Shown here one piece after another: positions 58,429 to 64,000 of a stretch of 64,000 nucleotides of DNA (within the stretch, counting starts at the first letter, position 1; every line of letters starts with the position of its first letter). The stretch covers positions 62,001 through 126,000 of the forward strand of contig JANSXE010000012.1 in assembly GCA_024743195.1 (NCBI GenBank), given 5' to 3'. Made by a program: the position numbers and the translations under genes. The stretch comes from Alphaproteobacteria bacterium. Lineage in GTDB: Bacteria; Pseudomonadota; Alphaproteobacteria; UBA8366; Aestuariispiraceae. Below the pieces are notes generated by a model that was not told the origin of the DNA, ran no database searches, and worked only from the letters and a program-made list of their open reading frames with translations.

Positions 58429-59319
58429 CTAGTCCGATTTGGCCGCCGCGTGAACCTCCGAGATGACGCCGCCGCCGATCTCTCGCCCCTGGGCGGGCGC
58501 CGCCAGGGCGGGCGGCTCGTCCAACCGGCCGGAGAGCGCGCGCTGCAGACCGTCCTCGACCGCGCGCCAGCAATGGTCGGCGAGCGCCTTGCGGCTGCCG
58601 AAATCGCTGAGCCGCACCGGCTCGTGGAACACCAGATCGATCCCCAGCCGCCCCAGCCCCAGCATGGTCCAGAGATGCGATCCCATCTCCATGTCGCCGT
58701 ACCAGGTGAAGAGCGGCCGGAAGGCGCGCCCCATCGGCATCCCGTCGAGCCGGCTGTAGGCGATCGAGACCGGCTGGATGGCGACCGTGTCGCCTTCATG
58801 CATGTCGGCCTCGTGGCTGCCGGCGCGCGCCGCCTCGAACAGCGAGCTCTTGAAGGGCAGCACGCGCGCGCCGTCGGTGCTGGTGCCTTCCGGGAAGACG
58901 ACCATATGGTCGCCGGCTTCCAGGCGCTGCTTCAGGATCTCGAGCTGCTCGCCGGCGCGGCGCGCGCTGCGCTCGATGAAGACGGTCCGCTGCTGGCGCG
59001 CCAGCCAGCCGAAGACGGGCCAGTCGTTGACCTCCGCCTTCGAGACGAAACAGCAGGGCAGCGCGGTGGAGAGCGCGACGATGTCGAGATAGCTGGCGTG
59101 GTTGGCGACGTACAGCACCGCGCGCTGCGTCACCGGCCGACCGTGCGGGCGCACGTCGATCCCGCAGATCCGCGCCGCCCGGCGGTGCCAGCGGATCGAC
59201 TGCGACGGCGGCACGCCGCGGCCGCGCAGCATGGCGGGCAGATTCGTCAGCGCGACCCAGAAGGTCCAGCCCGCGAGTCCGAGCACGCGCATCAGCGCCA
59301 GGCCCGGAGAGGCGCGCAT
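58429..59319 (-). CDS. olsA: Lyso-ornithine-lipid acyltransferase (OlsA-like)
   Basis: The start is the ATG at 59319 (MRASPGLALM), with GGAGG 6 nt upstream; an ATG 60 nt earlier lacks one and would overlap olsB. The 296-residue protein has an N-terminal membrane helix, the acyltransferase motif NHASYLDIVAL near residue 72 (HxxxxD), and FPEGTSTDGARVLPFKSSLF near residue 140. It should acylate lyso-ornithine lipid to ornithine lipid or act as a PlsC-like enzyme. The olsB partner lies upstream on the same strand, supporting the OlsA reading. Confidence 0.85.
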   Translation of the reverse strand: MRASPGLALMRVLGLAGWTFWVALTNLPAMLRGRGVPPSQSIRWHRRAARICGIDVRPHGRPVTQRAVLYVANHASYLDIVALSTALPCCFVSKAEVNDWPVFGWLARQQRTVFIERSARRAGEQLEILKQRLEAGDHMVVFPEGTSTDGARVLPFKSSLFEAARAGSHEADMHEGDTVAIQPVSIAYSRLDGMPMGRAFRPLFTWYGDMEMGSHLWTMLGLGRLGIDLVFHEPVRLSDFGSRKALADHCWRAVEDGLQRALSGRLDEPPALAAPAQGREIGGGVISEVHAAAKSD

Positions 59320-59353
59320 CGCCGCCTCCGTCCGAGCCCTCTCGGCGTGCGGC

Positions 59354-60268
59354 TCAGCCTTCGCCGGCGCGTCGGGCATAGTGCTTGAAGTAGCGGTCGG
59401 TGACGTGCTGGGTCTCGACCACGATGCAGACGTCGGTGGTGTCGAATTGCGGGTCGACCACGGCGCCGTCGCCGACATAGCCGCCGAGGCGCAGATAGCC
59501 CTTGATCAGCGGCGGCAGGGCGGCGAGCCCCTGTTTGCGGTCGAGCCGGTCCGCGGGGATCCGGTCCATCGAGACGTAACGATCCGGCACCGCCACCGGG
59601 CGCCGCTCCGGCGGCGCCAGATGGTGATGATGGAGATAGCTGAGCGGTAGGGCGAGCTCGTCCACATCCGTTCCGGGGATCGAGGCGCAGCCGAACATCA
59701 AGCCGATGTCGTAGTGGAAGACGTAGGCCGCGATGCCGCGCCACAGAAGCTCCATCACGCGCCGGGTCCGATAATCCGGCGCGACGCAGGAGCGGCCGAG
59801 CTCCAAGAGCTCGCCCGGCGCGTCGTAGAGCGGCGCGATGTCGTATTCGTCGATCGTGTAGAACCGGCCGAACTTCTCCGCCTGCGCCTGACGGAACAGG
59901 CGGTAGGCCCCGACGACGCCGGCGGCGCCGTCGCCCAATGTCAGATCGCAGACCTGCAGGTGGTCGGCGACGGGATCGAACGCGTCGAAATCGCGCTTGC
60001 TGGCGGCCATCTCCGGCGTCGGCTTGGCCGTCATCTCCTCGTAGAAGACGCCATAGCGCAGGCGCTGGGAGGCCGCCAGGTCCTCCGCCGTGCGGGCGAG
60101 CCGAATGGTCAGGTTGCCTTCGGTGAGCTGCGCCAGGTATCCGTCGAGCCGATCGCGGCCCGGCTGCGTCGCAGGGTCCAGATCCGGCGTCGTCTCCGCC
60201 GGGCCGAGCGCGGGGTCCGACCGGGCGCCGGCGGCGTCATCGCGCGAGGTCGAGTGGTTTCGGGTCAC
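59354..60268 (-). CDS. olsB: L-ornithine N-alpha-acyltransferase OlsB
   Basis: The start is probably GTG at 60268 (304 residues); a GTG 51 nt upstream would add residues. The protein has LTIRLARTAEDLAASQRLRYGVFYEEM, then FDAFDPVADHLQVCDL and GELLELGRSCVAPDYRTRRVMELLWRGIAAYV, all OlsB/hemolysin-like acetyltransferase motifs. It transfers a 3-hydroxy fatty acyl chain to the alpha-amino group of ornithine. With olsA it makes ornithine lipids, phosphorus-free membrane lipids used especially under phosphate limitation. The N-terminal 50 residues are a variable, low-conservation tail. Confidence 0.88.
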   Translation of the reverse strand: MTRNHSTSRDDAAGARSDPALGPAETTPDLDPATQPGRDRLDGYLAQLTEGNLTIRLARTAEDLAASQRLRYGVFYEEMTAKPTPEMAASKRDFDAFDPVADHLQVCDLTLGDGAAGVVGAYRLFRQAQAEKFGRFYTIDEYDIAPLYDAPGELLELGRSCVAPDYRTRRVMELLWRGIAAYVFHYDIGLMFGCASIPGTDVDELALPLSYLHHHHLAPPERRPVAVPDRYVSMDRIPADRLDRKQGLAALPPLIKGYLRLGGYVGDGAVVDPQFDTTDVCIVVETQHVTDRYFKHYARRAGEG

Positions 60269-60474
60269 CAGGAGCGCATCCTTCCATCCCGGAATGGCCG
60301 AGCCGTCGGCCGGCCGCACGGCGGCGACGACGACGCATGCGTCGCGGGCGGCGCCGACGGGTCCTCAGGTGCGCTCGCCCGATGCGGCTGTCAAGCGTCC
60401 GCGCCCCTCAGGGCTTCGTCCGCATCCCGTCGGTCCCGGCGGAACCAGCCGGCCCGCGCCGTGCTCGAGCCCGC

Positions 60475-60924
60475 TCAGCCGCCCGACTTGCTCGGCTTCC
60501 CAAGCCGGACGCCGTAGAGTTCCAGCCGGTGGTCGACCAACCGATAGCCCAATTGACGGGCGACCTCCTCCTGGAGCTTCTCGATGGCTTCGTTGGTGAA
60601 TTCGATCACCTCGCCCGAATCGATGTCGATCAGGTGGTCGTGATGCTCTTCCGGCAATTCCTCGTAGCGCGCGCGGCCGTCGCCGAAATCATGTCGGGTC
60701 AGGATGTTCTCATCCTCGAACAGCCGCACCGTGCGGTAGACCGTTGCGATGGAGATTCCGGGATCGACCGCCGTCGCGCGGGCGTGCAGCATCTCGACAT
60801 CGGGATGGTCGTCGCTTTCGGACAGGACGCGCGCGATGACGCGGCGCTGCCCCGTCATCTTCAGGCCCTTCTCGAGGCATAGTTGTTCGATACGGTCCGG
60901 ATCGCGCGCCGGCTTGTCGGTCAT
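60475..60924 (-). CDS. fur: Fur family transcriptional regulator
   Basis: The 149-residue protein starts MTDKPARDPDRIEQLCLEKGLKMTGQRRVIARVL, with the winged-helix DNA-binding part (ISIATVYRTVRLFEDENIL) and the metal-site segment YEELPEEHHDHLIDIDSGEVIEF. The HHDH motif is the regulatory metal site. It could be Fur, Mur (manganese) or Irr in alphaproteobacteria; the missing C-terminal cysteine pair points away from classical Fur zinc-site types. It controls iron or manganese homeostasis. The gene is separate, about 150 nt after olsB. Confidence 0.92.
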   Translation of the reverse strand: MTDKPARDPDRIEQLCLEKGLKMTGQRRVIARVLSESDDHPDVEMLHARATAVDPGISIATVYRTVRLFEDENILTRHDFGDGRARYEELPEEHHDHLIDIDSGEVIEFTNEAIEKLQEEVARQLGYRLVDHRLELYGVRLGKPSKSGG

Positions 60925-61157
60925 CCCTCATCCCCTGCGGCCGTTGTCTTGGGAAACCGGCCGGCCGCGACGCGGAGCCCGGCGAGGGTTCCGCACGTCG
61001 CGCCGACCGCTTGTGGCCGAGCGCCGTTCGCCGGCGCCTCTTCTTTCCGCGTAGCCGCAGTATAAAGACGGCCGGCGCGCACGCCAACCGCATGCGCGCC
61101 GGCGCCGACTTGGGCGTCACCGCTTGCGGCCGATCCGCGGCGGCCGACGCGGAAGAC

Positions 61158-61580
61158 TCACGCCTTGCGGGGGCGGGTCCCGAGCCCGATCTGTTTGGCC
61201 AGCTTCGAGCGCTGCTTCGCGTAGTTCGGCGCGACCATCGGGTAGTCGGCCGGCAAGCCCCAGCGCTCCCGATACTCCTCGGGCGTCATGTCGTAGGCGG
61301 TCTTGAGATGCCGTTTCAGCATCTTCAGCCGCTTCCCGTCCTCGAGACAAATGATGTAGTCCGGCGTGACCGACTTCTTGACCGGCACGGCCGGCGTCGG
61401 CTTGTCCGGCGCCGGCTCCGCGCCTTTGCCGACCTGGGCGAGGGTCTTGTAGACCTGCTCGATCAAGCCCGGCAGATCCGCGGGCGACACCGAGTTGTTG
61501 GAGACGTGAGCCGCCACGATCTCCGAGGTCAGCCCCAGAATCTCGGTCGAGGAGATGTCGTTCTCCGGGGTCTCAGCCAT
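61158..61580 (-). CDS. mucR: MucR/Ros family transcriptional regulator
   Basis: The ATG at 61580 gives 140 residues; a GTG 12 nt earlier is less well supported. The N-terminal region (1-60) is helical and used for oligomerisation in family members. The zinc-finger part has DYIICLEDGKRLKMLKRHLKTAYDMTPEEYRERWGLP, with the conserved cysteine and histidine positions. MucR proteins are H-NS-like repressors that bind AT-rich sites, controlling exopolysaccharide, motility and virulence genes. The upstream region, 61593-62033, contains an AT-rich patch suited to autoregulation. Confidence 0.94.
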   Translation of the reverse strand: MAETPENDISSTEILGLTSEIVAAHVSNNSVSPADLPGLIEQVYKTLAQVGKGAEPAPDKPTPAVPVKKSVTPDYIICLEDGKRLKMLKRHLKTAYDMTPEEYRERWGLPADYPMVAPNYAKQRSKLAKQIGLGTRPRKA

Positions 61581-61592
61581 CGATTCATCCAC

Positions 61593-62033
61593 TTCCTTTT
61601 TCTATCGGACGCCGGGCCTGGCGCGCCGGCCGCCGCGTCGCGCCGACGTCGGGCCCGCAGGTCCCGCACCGGCCGTTTCCGGGCTCCCTGAACGGCGCCG
61701 CGCGCCGCCTTTCGATGGGCCCGCCGGCGCGCGTTTCACCGCATTCGCCGTGAGCCCTTCCGCCGCTTGGGGCGGTTTCGCCGCTTAAAGCCGTTCTGCG
61801 TCGTCCGCCCGACATGCGCCGCCGCGACGGACCGTGCTCTCCTTGCGCCCTGAGGCGCGTCGGACCCGCCGACGCCTGGGCATTTCGTTTTTCTTGCCGG
61901 AGACCCGGCGGCGGCGAATGAAGCCGCCATCGCGTCACTATTCCGCAAGAATCGTCTTTAAACGAGCTTAGCAATCGGGGATTTGGTATGGCAAGTACAA
62001 GAATTCAATACAGAAGAAAAAGAAGCGCGGTCT
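61593..62033. promoter_or_regulatory. mucR upstream region with an AT-rich patch
   Basis: This 441 nt gap is mostly GC-rich but has an AT-rich patch at about 61936-62033 with GAATCGTCTTTAAACGAGC and GAATTCAATACAGAAGAAAAAG. MucR is known to bind AT-rich stretches and repress its own gene, so this patch is a good candidate for autoregulation. No other gene is supported. Confidence 0.55.
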
Positions 62034-62570
62034 TCAGGTATGACCTTCAATCCCGCTACGGGAAAGATCGGTCGAAAAATCGCGCCGCATGATCGCGGCG
62101 TCGACGCGCCGTCCATCGGCGCGGCGGTAGTAGTCGGGCCGACGTCCGACTTCTTTAAAGCCGAGCGCCAAGTAAAGCTGCTGCGCGGCCGGGTTGTCCG
62201 CTCCGACTTCGAGGAAGATCGCGTCCGCGTGCGGCGCGGCGATCGCCAGCACGCCCGCCATCAGCCGCCGCGCGACGCCGGCGCGCCGCGCCGCCGGCGC
62301 CACGCCGATCGCCAGCACCTCCGCCTCGCGCGCGATCACGCGCGCCAGAACGAAGCCGACCGGCGTTGGCTTGTCGTCGGACGCGTCGGTCCCGGCGGCC
62401 GGACGGCAGGCGACAAGGCCCCAGACCCCGGGGCTCGCCATCAGCTCGCGGACGGAGGGCTCGGACCAGGGCTCGTCGAAGGCGGCGGCGTAGAGCGCGG
62501 CGATCAGGCCGAAGGCCTCGGCCCCGACGGGTTGCAGGATCGGCGGCGGACCGGCCGCGCGCGCGCCCAT
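62034..62570 (-). CDS. rimI: Ribosomal-protein-alanine N-acetyltransferase-like GNAT (RimI)
   Basis: The ATG at 62570 gives 178 residues with the GNAT core: AALYAAAFDEPWSEPSVRELMASPGVWGLVA near residue 23, VLAIGVAPAARRAGVARRLMAGVLA near residue 90 (acetyl-CoA loop), and IFLEVGADNPAAQQLYLALGFKEVGRRPDYYRRADGRRVDA near residue 117. The last motif is typical of RimI, which acetylates the N-terminal alanine of S18. It lies 11 nt after tsaB, the usual partner gene. The C-terminal 20 residues are a polar extension. Confidence 0.93.
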   Translation of the reverse strand: MGARAAGPPPILQPVGAEAFGLIAALYAAAFDEPWSEPSVRELMASPGVWGLVACRPAAGTDASDDKPTPVGFVLARVIAREAEVLAIGVAPAARRAGVARRLMAGVLAIAAPHADAIFLEVGADNPAAQQLYLALGFKEVGRRPDYYRRADGRRVDAAIMRRDFSTDLSRSGIEGHT

Positions 62571-62581
62571 GCGGCCGCCGG

Positions 62582-63322
62582 TTACGAGGCCGGGCCGCCG
62601 GGCGGACGCGCGCCGGCCGATGCGGCCGGGAGGCGGGCGTCGGGCGGACGGAGGTAGAGCGGGCTCGGCGGCGGCGGCGGCGTCTCGCCGGCGGCCAGCG
62701 CCTGCGCGAAGCGGGCGGCGGCCAGCCGGCACAACGCCTCGGGCGTCGCGATCGCAGGGCCGCCGGCCGGACTCCAGGCGCGGCCGGCCGCCGCCAAGGC
62801 CGCGCCGGCGCGCTCGGTCGCGTCGCCGGCGATGCGCAACGGCTCCGCGCCCGCGGGCCCGAGCCGGTCGGTCAGCGCCTCGGGCGCGACGGCGAACGGC
62901 GCCGTTGCGGGATCGATCGCCGCGGCCGGCGCCCATCCTTCCGGGAAGAGCGCGCCGTAGAGGTCCGCGCGTTTCGTCTCCACCGCCACGAACAGGGGGC
63001 CGCCGACCGACGGCTGGGCGGCGGCGATCGCCTCCGTGGTCGCGATCCCGATCGCCGGCCGGCCGAGCCCGAGCGCAAGCCCGCGCGCCGCCGCGACGCC
63101 GATGCGGATGCCGGTGAAGCCGCCCGGTCCCACGGCGACCGCGATGCCGTCGAGATCGCCGGGCGCGGCCCCGGCGGCGGCGCAGACGCGCTCGACCATC
63201 GGCAGCAGCGCCTCCGCCTGACCGCGGCGCATCGGCGCCGAGTCCGCCGCCTCCACGGCGCCGTCGCGGCAGAGCGCGGCGGTGCAGGCGTCCATCGCGG
63301 CGTCGAGCGCAAGGATCAGCAT
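62582..63322 (-). CDS. tsaB: tRNA t6A threonylcarbamoyltransferase complex subunit TsaB
   Basis: The 246-residue protein has the ASKHA-type fold: MLILALDAAMDACTAALCRDGAV, then AVGPGGFTGIRIGVAAARGLALGLGRPAIGIATTEAIA near residue 66. It dimerises with TsaD for t6A37 synthesis. The C-terminal half (residues 130-246) is alanine- and proline-rich and variable. It pairs with rimI as usual. Confidence 0.96.
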   Translation of the reverse strand: MLILALDAAMDACTAALCRDGAVEAADSAPMRRGQAEALLPMVERVCAAAGAAPGDLDGIAVAVGPGGFTGIRIGVAAARGLALGLGRPAIGIATTEAIAAAQPSVGGPLFVAVETKRADLYGALFPEGWAPAAAIDPATAPFAVAPEALTDRLGPAGAEPLRIAGDATERAGAALAAAGRAWSPAGGPAIATPEALCRLAAARFAQALAAGETPPPPPSPLYLRPPDARLPAASAGARPPGGPAS

Positions 63323-63356
63323 CGGATCGTCCCCGCCTGCGGTTCGGGCGCCCGGA

Positions 63357-63947
63357 TCAGACGATCCGGCAGAACTCGTCGAAGGCGGGCCGGGGGCTGC
63401 GGGGGTGCAGCACGCTCGGATCGCCGTAGCCGATATTCATCAGGAAGTTCGACTTCCAGGTCGTGTCGGCGAAGAAGGCTGCATCGACCTTGGCGTTGTC
63501 GAAGCCCGACATCGGTCCGCAGTCCAGGCCGAGCGCGCGCAACGCGAGCAGCAGATAGGCGCCCTGCAGCGAGCCGTTGCGGAAGGCGTTGGTCTCCGCA
63601 TGCTGCGGCTTGCCGGCGAACCAACTGCGAGCGTCCGTATGCGGGAAGAGCCGCGGGAGTTCTTCGAAGAATTCGACGTCGTGGGCCACGATGGCGGTCG
63701 CCGGCGCCGCCATGGTCTTGGCCCGGTTGCCCTCCATCAGGCAGGGCTCCAGCTTCTTCTTTTCCGCCTCGGAGCGCACGAAGACAACCCGCATCGGCTG
63801 ACAATTGGCGCTCGTCGGCGCCATCTTGGCCAGATCGTAGGCTCGGCGGAGCAGGTCGTCGGGCACCTCCCGATCGAGCCAGGCGTTGTGGGTGCGGCCC
63901 TCTCGGAACAGGCGGTCGAGGGCGTCGTCGCCGATGGCGTCGCTCAT
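63357..63947 (-). CDS. Malonic-semialdehyde-reductase-like nitroreductase (RutE/HadB)
   Basis: The ATG at 63947 has AGGAG 6 nt upstream, so it is preferred over an earlier start. The 196-residue flavoprotein has [43 protein letters not shown], then [28 protein letters not shown] and [10 protein letters not shown], the RutE/HadB nitroreductase signature. In the Rut pathway the enzyme reduces malonic semialdehyde from uracil breakdown; here no rut genes are adjacent, so the substrate is unsure. Confidence 0.9.
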   Translation of the reverse strand: MSDAIGDDALDRLFREGRTHNAWLDREVPDDLLRRAYDLAKMAPTSANCQPMRVVFVRSEAEKKKLEPCLMEGNRAKTMAAPATAIVAHDVEFFEELPRLFPHTDARSWFAGKPQHAETNAFRNGSLQGAYLLLALRALGLDCGPMSGFDNAKVDAAFFADTTWKSNFLMNIGYGDPSVLHPRSPRPAFDEFCRIV

Positions 63948-64000
63948 CTCGCTCTCCTCATGGTTATCCACGTCACGGTCTTCAAAGGGTCGGGCCCGCC

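Noticed and set aside
61988-62092. A 34-residue very basic ORF on the plus strand overlapping the 3' end of rimI
   Set aside because: It overlaps a well-supported gene in the antisense direction, its composition (mostly Arg/Lys/Ser) comes from AT-rich sequence, and the putative ribosome binding site is weak.

Overview
The window is a 64 kb piece of chromosome from a GC-rich alphaproteobacterium. The evidence is the conserved run tsaB-rimI-mucR-fur-olsB-olsA-miaB-phoH-ybeY-corC-lnt-HTH-metK-trmB-rimP-nusA-ylxR-infB-rbfA-truB-rpsO-pnp, a MucR/Ros zinc-finger regulator, the olsB/olsA ornithine-lipid pair, a 1626-residue NAD-glutamate dehydrogenase of the 180 kDa class and a membrane-anchored CycM-type cytochrome c. 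The Rhodospirillales in the broad sense are the most likely home, but the genus cannot be told from the sequence. No tRNA, rRNA, CRISPR array or intact transposase was recognised.

Layout. 1-485: the tail of an unknown gene, then an AT-rich cluster of ten copies of a 17-18 bp motif (seven in one orientation, three inverted). 486-7767, minus strand: a VOC protein, the yejABEF peptide ABC importer and hisN. 7798-9960: CycM, then kdsB and a small lipoprotein. 10073-11899: a cytochrome b561 and two YceI proteins in one operon. 12047-19228: an orphan membrane protein, a small unknown, an Mpo1-like protein, a coiled-coil protein, a PNPOx-fold protein, an FKBP-type PPIase, serA, an aldo/keto reductase and a HIBADH-family dehydrogenase. 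19255-22606: a small Tad-pilus-related locus (VWA protein divergent from two TadE-like pseudopilins) and a PAS protein. 22704-24526: a translationally coupled vsr-dcm pair and a 31-residue peptide gene. 24653-36558: a GNAT, a P2-type ATPase, gdh and acnA.

36616-39240 is a clear foreign island: its base composition drops sharply and it carries a tightly coupled three-gene minus-strand operon. The genes are a DUF5343 protein, a Swt1-type HEPN protein with an RxxxxH motif, and an unrecognised 111-residue protein. It sits between acnA and the pnp terminator, with degenerate reading frames on its right side. This is the best candidate in the window for an undescribed system, most simply a HEPN-RNase-based defence or toxin-antitoxin-like module.

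39314-64000 is the information-processing superoperon and its neighbours, almost all on the minus strand: pnp, rpsO, truB, rbfA, infB, ylxR, nusA, rimP (translation initiation, ribosome maturation and RNA decay), then trmB, metK, an XRE regulator, lnt, corC, ybeY, phoH, miaB, olsA, olsB, fur, mucR, rimI, tsaB and a RutE/HadB-like nitroreductase. Many starts here are fixed by 4-nt overlaps with the preceding stop or by strong AGGAGG-type ribosome binding sites; several use GTG or TTG.
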